This document shows positions 21,886 through 35,773 of a stretch of 64,000 nt of DNA, one piece after another; the first letter of the stretch is position 1; every line of letters begins with the position of its first letter. The DNA is from Diploscapter coronatus (taxonomy: Eukaryota > Nematoda > Chromadorea > Rhabditida > Rhabditidae): assembly GCA_964036155.1 (NCBI GenBank), contig OZ038422.1:38215201-38279200 (forward strand), written 5' to 3'. The notes under the pieces were generated by a model. It was given only the letters and a program-made list of their open reading frames with translations. It ran no database searches and was not told where the DNA came from. The position numbers and the translations under genes were made by a program.

Positions 21886-23596
21886 GGGTGAGATATCTAG
21901 GATAGATATGCAATTATTGTAGTGAGATTATCGCATACGATTCCATACCCTAACTTACTAGAAATGTTATGAATTACCTTGGAATTAAAAATTGATAAAC
22001 CTCTTGTTCAGGATTGTTCAAAATGTTTTCGAAAACTTCAGTTTAGTTTTAGATCCCGAAAATTTGTAATTTCAAACACCACTTCTAGAACCTAATTTTC
22101 AAAAATTTTCGGAATTCTTTGACAATGATATCAACGTCTCAATCGAAAATATTTGAGAGTCAAAAGATGAAAACGCCCGTTTCTGTCTAAAATTGGCTAG
22201 GTTTTCAATAGTTAGTGTGTAAAGTGTAGACAGACCTGCACAGACCTGACACATTGAAAACGAGACAGATTTTGACATCGAGTGGTCGTCGTGACGACAT
22301 AAAACGCAGACACGTGATAAAAGGGTTAGGAGGTTAGAGTTCAAAATTCAACTCGAGTCAGGAATCAAGTGAACTTTTGAAAATTTTCTGCTAGTTTGAT
22401 AGATGTACTCTTGAGAAATTGAACTTTTGAGTAGTTGTAAGTTGATGCATTGTTGAGAGTTTGATTTGGTGAGTCGAAAAGTTTCAGTGAATGATTAAAC
22501 ACACAGTAGGTTGGCTAGGGAAATACTGGTGGATCATTTCATTGAGTCTGATTCTTTCCTTTCTAGTGGATGATTATAGTGGTACCTAATAGAATACCTA
22601 AATTAAATTTGCTATTCGGCTGTATTTTTTTTCTATACATCACTTCTCTGAATTAGCAATTCTAACTTGAATTTAGTTCTGGTACGTGAACCATAACCAT
22701 TAGTGTGCAGTGTAAAAAAATGATTTTCAGAAACTTCCTGATTGTTTTGGGTTTAGTCTTTTTTCTTCGAGTAGTTCCAGTGTCATTTTTTTGCAGAATT
22801 CTTGAATTTTTGTTTTAAACTGGAAATTTATCTGATAAGAATTGCTGAAATGGAGAATTGTGCCTTGAAGATTTTTGTATCTTTTTTTAATTTTTGACGT
22901 CAAGATGAGCTAACAATTCAAGGTTGAGTGTGGTGTATTTGATTAGTAGACTCTTTTCGGTGAAACCGATTTGAAATTAGTCTTTATTCTATAATTTGTA
23001 GTGAGTCAAAGAGTAGTTCAAAGAATGATGAGTAACGATATTTGACAGTTTGAAAATTTTCGAAACAGCGAAATTCCAAACATGACTCAACGGTAATTAT
23101 GATGATCGTTCAATTTTGGGCGTTTATAAATCCTAGTGTGTTTATTTAGTCATTGAAATTTTTCCAGCATTATTCATTCGAGGATTTTGAAATATCGTAA
23201 AATCTATCGAAGCCCATGGGTTTCTATTGAAGTTCATTTTATATAAGATTATTTTGAAGAATTTTGTTCTATTTTATCATTTGATTTTAATTCATAGACG
23301 ATTTATGATTTTTTCTTTTTCAAATGGGAAGGAATCGATGATAATTGATTCAATTGAAATTTTGTCAATAATTCATTCTTTCATTCACCCATAGCTAACT
23401 TGTCAGTAATGCGCCGAAAACGGGAAATTGAATCAGCGCGAAGCGTGGCAGAAGCGATGAAAATGGCAGAATCGTCATATTGTCTCTATCTCAATTCTCT
23501 TGTCTCATAGTCAGTCATAGAGGTCGAAAACTGACTGACGTAAATCATTGACAATTAGAGAATTAATGATAAAGCATGGTTAGATACGTATTTTTG
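21886..23596. other. AT-rich non-coding stretch, no gene seen
   Basis: No supportable gene or RNA. It may contain the rest of a solo LTR if the patch to its left is genuine, but no terminal repeat is visible. Confidence 0.5.
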
Positions 23597-23770
23597 TCGC
23601 GTGGCTAGAGGTGGGCGATGGAAACTGCCTGGTATATCCGACAAGTTGAAGCAATCGGGGTCCCGTTCAGACCGGTTTTGGCCGGTTCCAACCGCATGAA
23701 TCCGCTTCTGTAGGCAGGGGAAGAATCGCAGTGTGTCGAATGCGCCTCTCGCTCTCTTCGCTTTGCCACG
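23597..23770. other. GC-richer island inside the gene desert
   Basis: About 170 bp are visibly richer in G+C than the surrounding 30 kb and contain the inverted pair GACCGG and CCGGTT around TTTTGG. A minus-strand open frame spans it but resembles no family I know. It could be an unrecognised exon, the promoter of a non-coding RNA or a transposon remnant. Confidence 0.35.
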
Positions 23771-26700
23771 TTTTTCAACGATTTTGCTAACCGAATTTTA
23801 GCATTTTTCAACTTTTGCATCGATTTAGCTTGAATTCCTTTATTTTTATTTTTCAGACTATGATAGCATTACGGCATTTATTAGCTTATTTCTCTATTCA
23901 GAATATTTCTACTTGAAAAATGACACAATGTTTCCTATTGATGCCTAAACTCTGGATTTTATCTTTCCTCACTTCGACAGTTCATTCATTTTCGCTATGC
24001 AAATAATTCATGGAAAATCGCCTTGCGTTTTTCGCATTTTCTCTGAACAAACATAGAGAAACTGTTCATTTTTCTGAACAAACTACTTCGATTTACCGGT
24101 TTGAATTCAACAGCAAAACATTGAGGTGTAAAATGAGACTGTGAACGATGAAATTTGCAGTTATTCTTTTTCTTCCATAATTTCACAGAAAATGAGAAAT
24201 ACTTGAAAAATGTGCAAACATAGACAACACGCGCGCCCCTCATGCATTTATTTCTTAGGATTTTCTACTTTCCATTTTTTTTTTTCTAAATTATTGCTAT
24301 CAACTGTTACACTGATTCTGTTTAACTTATCGAGGAAAATCGGAAAGCTGATGATGCTAAAGTGGCTTTTTTAATTTTTCTTCGAAAAATAAAAATATTC
24401 TGAAGCTAAAATTTGCCTACACCAAATTTGAAGACGAGTTTTGTGCCCTGGCTATTTTTAGTTTTTTTGTCTTTATTTTCGGCTGACAGGAAATTGCTCC
24501 TCTTATCAGTATTCTTGAGCGACCAAAATATCGCTAATAATTTAAAGGCCTCAATTTTAGACGCTCTCCAAAAATGTCTCAATGAAGTGATAACAGTAGA
24601 GAGGAAGCTAGTGACTTTATAAGGAGGACTGCGTTCCAACTTCATAATTTCCTTCCGACTTTTGCAACATTCTGATGATTTTTCCTTCTTTACTTTTTAC
24701 CGTCATGTTAAATTTCATGCGCAAACCATAAACTCTAGCGGATCTACATGCATTTTGTAGCTTTGAATTGAGACTTCTTATCAGCAGTTATGAATTCATA
24801 TCCTCAATTTTGTGATTATATGATTATATGATATCACTTTAACGCGGAACTTTAATTTGAAACTCGAAGACGGAATTCCGGTGAAAAATGCGACTAATTT
24901 CATAATTTTTCACAAGATCTATCTCTTTTCATGATTTTACAATATCAAAAAGCTAACAAATAAATAAAAGTTAGCATAAATTCTATAATAAACTTTTGAA
25001 TAATTTTGTGCTAAATTACTGAATTCAAGTTTACAATTCATCAAGAAAGATCAAAGTCAGCTCATTTCCAATTAGTTTTTACCTAGTGGGCAGTAAATTA
25101 GTAAGTAGGGAAGTGTGTCTGTGTCCTGCACTCCCCTTGCAGCCCTACAATCATTGCCTTGATTCGTTTTGTCCACACCCAAATTTTCCCCTTTAGGTTC
25201 TCTCAAAATCTTCCCCAAAAATGACAAACTCTTCCTCTTCAGCAGTTTGAGACACGTCACTTTCATCACTAATATGAGCGCTTAGTGAAAAAGGAAGCTG
25301 CATATTTTGAAGAGGTAAAATGGAACCCAAACATTTTGAGCGGAAGATTACGATAACTTGGAAGGAATTTGCAAAGTAAAACACTCTTGAAGGAAATAAA
25401 TGCGCATTTCCTTCAATTTTGCGATGAAAAAATGATAAAATGAACCAAAATAAGAAAGTTATGCAAAACCCTACTCACAAGTTACAGTAATTTTACCTTG
25501 ATCAAATCGAAAGTACGCTGACTAATTCTGCAAAATTTATTGGAAAGACCGTTTGATCTCTCGTAAATTGACTGAAAAAAACGTCACGATTACTGCGCTT
25601 TTCTTCAGAAGGAACTAGCAAAATTGAGAGAGAAAATTAGCGCTGTGCGACTGTAACTTGCTCCTGCTAAATTGTAAAATTGTGAATTAGTTGTTTTGGT
25701 AATTCTTTCATTCTAGCTAGAAAAAGCAGGACCTAATAAACCACAAATTTTATCAAAGATTGATAAAATGACGTTGATTTTACTCAGAGAAAAACCGATT
25801 GGATCAGTTTTGTTTTTTTCATTTTCAAAAATTTTGCAGAAAAAGTTGTGCGAGCTTCTTTCGAAAATGCCTGTACCTACAACTTCTCGCGTACATTTGC
25901 GTGCAAATGTCGCTGGTGTTTGCCACCAACAAACCAAAACTATTCTTCATTTCCCAGACAATTTGCGCATTCATTTTTTCTACAGCCCACTATTTGGCCT
26001 AATATTTGCAAACGTGACTCAATTCAACTCTAAATTATCCACAAAATACGTGTATATTTTTCTCTGGTGAATATAAAAAATTCCTTATAAATTCCTTTCT
26101 GTGAAAAATGCGAAAGGGCATTGTAAGTACAAAACTTTAGACAGGAGTGAGTGATTTTGTAATTTATCACAGCCAGTTGTTATCAAAGCATTCTTAGACA
26201 CGTGGAAAAATATCCCGCCTAGCAATCATGTCGAAGTAATAATTTATGTTCTAGTCATTCTCGAGGAATAGGAAATGAAATCATTCTGACTGCTTGTCTT
26301 GGCGATATTGAAAATGTAAAGATGCCGAGAAACGGATTTACAAATGTCAACGAACTGAGCTTTGAGCGGTAAACATAGATATTCGAGCAGAAGTCGCATC
26401 CCTGTGCACCAAAGCATGAAATTTGTAGTTTTTAGGGGAGTTTACTGTATTTAACATTTGAGTTATTTTTGCAAAGAATATTTCAACTTCAGTCAGTTCC
26501 TAGAAATTTTCTAGTTGAAAACTAGATGATAGTTGATAAAAGTACAAAAACTAAATTTTAGTTTTTGCAGAAATAAAATTAAAAAGAGTGGGAAAAACAA
26601 GAATTCGCCACGTGAAACAAGTGAAAATTTTAATAACATTTCACCCTTCTATTTGATTTGGTTATTTAGTCCTTCATCAAATATTCACTTCCAATTTCGA

Positions 26701-29700
26701 CTACGATTGATCATTCTATCGTTTGTTATCAAAAAGTCAGAAAATTCTTCGGTCGAACTCGTCCTAGTCCCTTCCCCGCAAACCTTGCTGCCCCGATAAA
26801 AACTCGCCTCTGATTTTGATCGACTTACTTACCCACTCTTCCAAATCTGACTAATCATAGAAATACTGAAGAAATTTGAAATGCTAAAAAGGTTTCACCG
26901 ATTTTTTCTTGCTAATTTTTCGGCGCCCTAACTTTGACTACCGAATTAAATATCTAAATCTTCCGACTGATTCTTGTATAACAGACAGTTTTCTTTCTGT
27001 AAATTTCCTTTAAATCTCTCGTTTTTTTACTATATTTCTCGATATTTGTTCTTCAATCGATGCTACGAGACCAGTCAGTCTTTCACTGTCTGCCCGATTT
27101 TCGAATACCGTATCCATTTTCTGACCTAGTCTTTCTCGTTGTAAATCACATGTGTTTTACTGATCGTTTGCGATTTTTGACAAGATGCTGATTTTTCTTG
27201 TAGATATCGATTGCTTTTAAAAATTGATAGATGATAATTCTCTCTTATCATTCTTTCAAAATTAGTTCCTCTAATTTACTTTCACGAATGTTTTACTTTT
27301 ATTATTTTAACCTATTGAAAACTTCCAACTGTACCTAATTTTTTGAATCACCCCTCATATTTTAGTTTCAACGATTGTTATTGCGAGAAATAAGTCCCTA
27401 CTTTTTTCTTTACTCATCGTTGGTTAAAATTCTGGCTAAAGCTGGATACATTCGCTTCTTATCATGCTAGTTTTTGTCGCACTTGGATCCCAATCAAAAG
27501 TGCATTTTATTCCTGGATTAGCGGGAGACAATGCAGCAATGAAAATCAACGAAAGCGGATTTGGGAAATGTAGATATTGTGGACAATGAATTTCGAAAAG
27601 TCTCCATATCCATCTATACAAGATTCATTTATTCATCTCTCCTTTTGCGGATTAATTTTCTGTGAAAATCTCTCAGATACTAATGTATTCCTGGATTATG
27701 ATATGGTTGTTTTGCACATCCTTTTCAATGATGCATCAGAAAGGTATTTTAATGAATGGGAAACTCAAATTTTAGATATATAAAAGAAAGATTTGACTTC
27801 GAAAGACTTATTATCATAATCCGCACTCTCCACTAAAATTTGGCCTTATATTTCGCAAAGCGGAAGTCTCTGCGTAATTCATGCATTATCAAATGAAAAT
27901 TTCTATGTTAATTTTTGATAATGGATTTTTAATCGCAAGACTAACCATATTATAAAATATTATGCGATGGACTTTCGTAATAATTAGCGATAAAAATCGA
28001 AAGAATTTGCGGAGGCATTGGGAAAATAGGCAGGAGGATGATAATATGTGAGAGGCGTTTTCAAGCTTTTGCTTTACATTCTTGTTTTCCTCAACTCGAA
28101 ATGTCATTACTCCCCCATTACTCATGAACTTGTGTAAAATTTCGTAAAACCGCAACAAAATACGCTTCGTTTAGTCCAGTTTCTATAGCAAAAATTGCAT
28201 AAATTAATGCAACCTCTTAATACTCCTTAAATTTCCTGATTTTCTCTAAAAAAATAGTTTATATTAGTCTTAATAATTCATTTATTTTTCTGCAACAAAA
28301 ATACAATTTTCTTTTGCTAAATTCTTGCCTTTCAGCGTTTTCCCCCTTCTTCCTATTTTTATGCTTGTCTTTTGTTCGTGGTCAATTGCGAGAAACCCAA
28401 GAGCTCGAAATTGCATCATTTCCGCTGTAATCAAATTATGAATGAATCATTTACCAGAGGGGGCGAGAGGTGTTCGGTACGTTTCAAAGAATAACGGGGT
28501 GCCTATTTTAGCACCTAAATGATCAAAGAATTTTTTTTCAACTGAAATAATTACATGTTTGAAATATTTATTTATTTCAATTAAAATTTTATTGGACGAA
28601 ATTACTGTTTCTCTTGTTGAGTTAATCGCGCACACCCCTCTAAAACTAAGACCAGCTTGTCTTTGAAATTTTGTAATTTCAAAAAGTGACGTTAGAACTA
28701 GGGATCTTACGATCAAATTGCGTCAGTGTTGCCATTTTTGTAGCCTCTTGTAGTGGCATTTGTGGTATTTTGAAAGAATGACAAAAACGTGATAACTCGT
28801 TGATAATTGTTCAATGATGAGAGTTCAAAGACTTCTCGAGTTGATAAATCATCCTCCGTTCATTTCATTCTCCTTTTTTCACTTCCCTCTATCATATTTA
28901 CTCAGTATTTCATTGCCTTTGTTACTCATCATAATCGTCACATGGTCATTGTGAAATTGGTTGAAGTCGGTCTAGAAGATTGAATCTAGTCATTGGCATG
29001 AAAAATTTTGAGTTCCGGTCATACTTTACTTCATTCGAGTTTCGATTTTCCTACTTGTGTTTTATTTGCATGATCCGTTTTTATAAGAGATTTTCTATCT
29101 TCTTATTTCCTAGGGAGTATCTTTTTTCTTCAAAATTTGTGGTTCTAAAAAATTCCTTAATTTTGATGTAGTTTTTATTTTGAAATCGCATTTTTCATTC
29201 GCCCAATTATGACGTTTCCGAATTTTTTCCCGACTATTATTGGACACTACGCAAAATGTTCGTTAAATTTATCCAGCCTGAAGCATTTTGGTCACACTTA
29301 TTATACTCAACTTTCTACCCGTTCTTGGCAAATTATCGAAAGTTATTCATTTCAGTAACATAATTATTTTAGACCTCAAAAAAGGAAAGTGCATAATTTT
29401 AATTGCTTCCAAAACAATTATTCATTGCTTTTGCGTAAGCTATATTCATCCAAGAACTGGCTCTTTCGGCCTAAATTTAGAAATTTTTGTATTGTAGCCG
29501 GAAAATATTTCAAACATCAGTTGAAAGGTTGTGGAAGTTCGTCTGAACTTCCATTTTTGCAAAAAAACAATATGAAGGGAATATTAGCGCATTAAAAATT
29601 GCCATAAATTGCAAACAAAAGCAAAGAGGCGTTAATGCATAAATGCCAAACTGTCTTACTTCGCGCTTCATCTAGAAGAATTGACTTTTATTTTTTTCCG

Positions 29701-32700
29701 ATCTACATAGGTTAGCCATTTTTGCCCACTTTTGTTGCATTAATTTTTCTCTGCAATTTCTTATAATCTCAAAAATGATCTATATTCCCCTAAAATAATA
29801 GCTAATATTCTAATTATTCGATTATTATGCAACTTTTTCTCGGACTCGACGCCAGTGTCTATTTCTCGTTTGCTTGTTGTTGGGTTGACCTTTATTTTGC
29901 ATTCATACCATTCAAGGGACTATTTTATTCCATACTAAAGAATAGGTTTCATAAACTATCCTGCATACTTCACAGATCAACTCATTCGTTTTTGCTAATT
30001 TATTCTAACGCACCAATGTTTCATTAATAAGTCGACAAAAAATTAGATTTTGCTCATTGTCTTCGAAGAAAATTGAACATCACTTTCTCAATTATTCTCA
30101 ATAGAAAATTCTAATTTTCATTTGTCCGCTATGAATATTAAACTGTCTGGCATTTGCAGCGTAGGCGAACGCTTTTTACTCAATTTCGTCGTTTTTCTAT
30201 GACTCGGCCGAAACTCACGCACGATCTAAGCATGTAATTTAAATTTTACGCGAATTAATCGCGCATGTGACTTTTCGAAACACTCATTAGTTATTTCGAA
30301 ACGTGTAATTAGCCTAAAATACACAAACTATGCGTGGATTTTCGGCAATCTCGCGCATATTTTTAGCCGGTCAGATGTTTTCCCGTTCTAATTAGTCGAA
30401 CGAGAACGTAATGCAGGTTCTCGTGGGCGGCTGAGAAATTAGGAACGAGCCAAAAATGCCCACAAAAGTGTAATTCAATGGAGATTATGAGTCTACTAAA
30501 ATCCTAGCCCATAGGTTTAAGGATATCCCTTAAAAATAGGCTCGGATATTCTCTCTACAAGGACATGAGCCTAATTTTAATGTGCGAGGGACGAGTTTAT
30601 ATGGCTATTAGTCTTTGCGTAGATGTCACCTAATAGAGGCATCGAGGTACGTGTAGGTACGAGACAATGCGATAGATCCAGGGCCCACATGATTTAGGAT
30701 AGAAGCCTAAAAATGGTTGGGATATCAAAAGGATATTTTTACTTGAAGACCTTTAGCAGCTTTTTCCTGCTTATTAGGCTGCATAGATAATAATAGATCC
30801 AATATAAAATCCACGCATCCATTTCGCCGAACCAATTTTCAGAGGTGAAATATCATCATAAATTTAGAAACTTGTTAGATTTCTTTTTTCGATTTTCACT
30901 CCTTTCGGAAATGCTGTCATATTTAGAAAAAGATAAGCTTTACAAATATCAATGAAAAGGTTTGAAATATTCGAATTTTTAGCATAAGCATACAGGTTAT
31001 TTTGAAGGATAATTTTTACACCCTATTATGAAGATTCATTTTGATAAAATTAGAAGCTTGTATCGACACACAGTATTCTTATAAAAGGAATGTTTTGGAG
31101 CTTATTCCGTTGTCTAATCTCTTGATTTTAGTAAGAATTGTTAAGGCAATGAGATTATGTATTCTCAAAGTCATTCATTGGTAAATAATAAAAGATATGA
31201 TTTTTGATATTCATTCTTCGAAAGCTCAGTCATTATTTTGTACGACGTTTTGCAATTAGTATTTTGATATCCCAAATAGTGGGGGAATATGTTTCGGATG
31301 ACGACAGAAAAATGGAGTTTTAGTTACTTCTATTCTAAGACTTTTGGAAATTATATTTTCTTCGTCATTTTTTAACCTGAATTTTTGAAAAGAACGTACT
31401 AAAATATATTGCCATCTAAAAATCTGAAAATAAACGAGGAGAGATCATAATTTATTTATAGAAAATACCAAATTTATATATTCTTCTTTGTTATTCCTTT
31501 GGAATGATTTTTCGGTTTTTATTTTGAAGATCTAAAAAATTCCCTACATCATTCCTTGTGCTTTTATAAAGTGCATACGTATAATACGAGCTATAAAATA
31601 ATAACGCACCCATAGTTTTTGCTGGATAAATTCAATTTCGAGCCTAATTGAATCCCCCTACACCCTCGCAGTGAACCTGCATTAGCGACAAGAGAATATA
31701 TTTTGTCAGTCCTATTTCTCAAAAAGTATCGTCGACAAACCTATGATTCATTAAATTCAATCACAAGGTAATAAAATAAAATTAAACACAATCAGTCTTT
31801 TGTGCTAGCGTATAAAATCACGCATTTCTAATTTTCCCCGATAACCTTTTAATCTAATTTTTCATTTTCACTACCTGTGTGGTTCATTAATCTCCGAGTT
31901 TTTCGGCATACTAAACCAAAATACAATAAAGAAGCTGCTCAAAATTGCCTAATTTCAAGAGTTTTCTCTGATATTCTAAAACCACCACTTTCCATTTTAA
32001 AATGGACGCACGTTCAGACTTTCACTTTGAACAGAAATATAAAAGTGAGTGGTTAAAACTCTGATTTCTAGACAGCGTTGAAATTTCAATATTATGCTGC
32101 CCAGTCTGATTTTTATTCTGTCCCTAAATATGAAAAGAAATGATAAAAAGATGTTCTAAAGTTTGAAATTTCTTTTGATATTTTAATATTATCACTTCCA
32201 GATTCAAAATGACGGTTGTTGTGATTTTTGCGCAGTTTATGCCTTCTAATATTTCGAATTCTAAAATCTTTTTACAACTGGACACCTGATAAGGTAGGTG
32301 TTCAGTTTTTCCTAATGATAAATAATAATCTAAAAATATTTTGCGACAATTTATCGCATAATTCGCTACGCAAAGACTAGTAAATGGGACTACCGCGTTT
32401 TCTGTTCAAGCTTTGCTTATCTTGGTCTGGTGTTTAAAAACTCCTCTAATCCAATGATAAAGGATAGAGGATAAAATTGACTGGGATAATTTTTAAGCCT
32501 AAGTCATAGGCAACTTTGCTTATTTGATTAGGGCAAAGTCTAACGAGGGCAATCGAGTGTCCATAACTGAATTCCATTTGAATAATCGAGCAAAATAGGC
32601 CAGCAACACGAGGAGAAGAAAATAACTGATATTTGATTCTTGCCAAGTGGTTGCGTCAACCAGCTTACTTAAACCTTGCCATTACTCGATTAGCGCAATC

Positions 32701-35700
32701 TACGATCGGTGATTTTTGTCTACTGATCTTTGAAAGGTGTTTATTTTTATAATGCACTGGAATAATAAGTGATTTTTGAAGGTCTAACATCGAAAATTAG
32801 AAATCTTCATCTTTCAATCTTTTGTAGAAAAAAAGCTACTTTGACATGAATTTTGAAATTTAGAAATCGTTTTGAACCACTTTTCGTCACATAGACAAAA
32901 GGATAATAGGAAAGTGCGATTTTTCGGGGCAGAAAAAGACCGTCTAGAGTTTAGTTGAGTCATGAAAATTTCTAGATTTTTGTGGTAGAAAAATTGCTAC
33001 GGTTCTTTGGTCCGACCCGCGCCTTTGCCAAGATTTTTCGCATTTTCGCATTGCTGTGATGCGAAGCCTACAATTTCGACACGGCTTGAAACGCAATCAT
33101 CAAATATTTCCCATGAAATTCGAATACATAGTTCGAAGGAATTCATGAGCAAATTCTGAGATTTGGGGAATTTTCGGAAACTACGAGAATTTCATGAGTT
33201 TTGATTAATTGTCTAGTGAAAATGAGAATATCACGCGGAGCTGGGATTTTCGGTCAAATGATTGGAATTGTGACGATTAATTCCCACGAACAGAGATTTC
33301 ATCCGTGCACTTATCCTTATCCGATTGAATTTTGCAAATTTTCTCGGCTGGTAATTACCATAATTCGAGTTGTACGAAATTCAAATCTTTTAAGAAAATT
33401 TTCGGATTAAAGAAAAGAACTCATGAGCTTTCTAGTAAGCATTGGTTGCAAATTTATGGGAAGAAAGGTAGTTGAAAGCTATCCTTTAGAGTATACGAAC
33501 GTTGGTTGTAGTTGAATCTGCACCAAAATTTGCAAACCCCTAATTTGACATTTATCACCCTTTTGTAAATTGATTACATTACCAGTTACAGTAACCCCAC
33601 TCGAAATGAGACTTGACTCAAGGCTTACCGGGCTTCGTTCGCTTATCGCATTACGCGAGTAAATCTGCGGCCGTTTGCTAGCTAATCGCAGATTGAAATG
33701 TCGATATGGAATTAGAAGCAGAAGGGTTGTGTCATAGGCGGCAAATGTGAAATTCGAAGGCTAAAAAGCACGTCATTTTTTTCGTAATCTTGGATTTGCT
33801 ATTTTCGAAAAATTTGATGTATGTTTCACAGATTTGTCATAGGATAATAAAAAATAGAAGCTATGAGATATTCTTGAAGTGTTTTATACCTGGTACAAAA
33901 TAAAACAAAATTGCTAACTTTATGAATTTTCTTTGGTATATTTTGGCAATTTTCTGCATAATATCAAAATTTTGCACAAAAAATCATATCAATGGACTTT
34001 GTTTTATTGTTTATCACCTTGGTGTCGGTGACAAAATACACCAATCATAGTTTTCCTGCCACGAAATTCTGCCGGTGATATGTTTTGAAAGAAAATGGGA
34101 AATATATTGATATGGAAAAATGGGTAGAAAATCGTACAATTTCCTAAAAATAACTACTCAATAATCTTTCGATTTTATTCAAAATGGTAAAGATTTTTAT
34201 TTATCGACATATTTATTTGGGTAAAGGATAGGCTAGATTGTGGTAGAAGTTATAGTATAGTTATTAGTGGAAGGCTATAGGACTGCATATCATGGACTAT
34301 TTAACACAAAATATGAGGAAGAGAGAGCTAGTTATACTTTTCCCTAGACATAATATCATATTATTCCATATGTAAATATGTTAAATCATAGGACATGTGG
34401 TGGACTATTACATGAATTATTAAATATTATTGATTGATGCAAATTATAGTAAATTATGGAAACAACCCCAACAAGATTGGACAAATATGGATTTTTCAGC
34501 CTAAATTGTTGAAATTTCGCTTATTAAATTTTTTATCTAAATTAGAACGAAAATTAAAAAAATGAAGACGTCAAAATTTCGAATTTTTCTAGTTCGAATC
34601 AAACTTGTCTAGCGACGAATTATACGCCGAACATTGCTGTGTCGTCATTCGTTTAATTTGTTCGATTTGTCGTTTGGTCGATTTGAAATTTGAGACGCGA
34701 CAATAAACACAACGCAGTGCTTTGCTTATCACAAAACAATCACACCGAACACAGAAGAACAAATGAGAATTCAGCCATTCAACCACTGATGACGTTTCCT
34801 GAAATGCAATCGCCTTAACTCAAGTCATTTGCCAATTCATATAAAATACAAACATTTATCAGCTTGGATGATTCATTATTTCTCAATTTGCCATTTTCCT
34901 CGATGCGAATCCGGAAATATTAAAATTTTTGAAGATTTTTCCTTTTAGTCGTTCAAAGTTGACTTTCTAAACTGTGTTAGACTTTCACTACTAAATTTAA
35001 AATTCATTACTAATTCCTCTTCGTTTTACAATTGATAACTTGATTACGTGAAGTTTCTACGCTTTTTCCACCAAATTGTTTATTTCTGGGAAAAATTTGT
35101 ATAGAAAACCCTTAGTTCTTATCAATTTGATCACTGCAAACTCGGAGAGGGTGCCTATTTTATTCGTGAGGATCTATCAATTTGGCCCTAGCGTTTTATC
35201 GTATTAACTGCAAATTTTACGCGCTCTTTCTGCGAGGACTTTGCCATTATGAGACTTAGGTCGATGCATCATTTCCAATTTCAAACTCAGTACGGGTCTT
35301 TCCCTTAGGCGTATCGAAATTTTGCTGATTTTACCACCGATGCAGTTTTAGTTTATGGCCAGTGAAATTCAAGGCGATAGGATGTGCCAATCAAGCTAAT
35401 ACTTATCGTCTATCTTTGAATATGTCTCATTTCTCTGCATCTCTTTTGAATTCATGATATTTTGTCACTGTCTAACTTTAATTTTCGATCTGTGATACTC
35501 TTTGATTTTTTATCTTTGAAGATCATACCAATTTCCGAATTTACAGTTTCATGAATGACTGACAAGATCACCTCATTTTTATTCCAAATTGCTACTTTAT
35601 CGCTGACCTATTACAGATAACAGAACGCTCTGTTAGTATTGTCAATGTCCGATGTCTTGAGACGAAGTAAACGGTGCACAAATTCAAATGTGCAAAGTGT

Positions 35701-35757
35701 GCATTGCGTATTTACAAATAGTCGTCTAACTCGTTGATGTAATAGCGTAAAGTCTGC
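23771..35757. other. AT-rich non-coding stretch, no gene seen
   Basis: No recognisable gene, RNA or structured repeat found. Open frames are under 105 codons, are often paired with antisense frames and lack splice-linked partners. Parts (30480-30760, 34200-34460) have a word composition unlike their surroundings, but I cannot assign them. Confidence 0.55.
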
Positions 35758-35773
35758 TGCTGCTGCAGCAGCA
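35758..35773. repeat. 16-bp perfect palindrome of CTG/CAG triplets
   Basis: TGCTGCTG followed directly by CAGCAGCA, so both strands read the same. A small isolated triplet-repeat palindrome, not coding as far as can be seen. Confidence 0.85.

Noticed and set aside
34589..34786. AGTTCGAATC near 34592, resembling a tRNA T-arm
   Set aside because: No matching A box, acceptor stem or cloverleaf around it on either strand.
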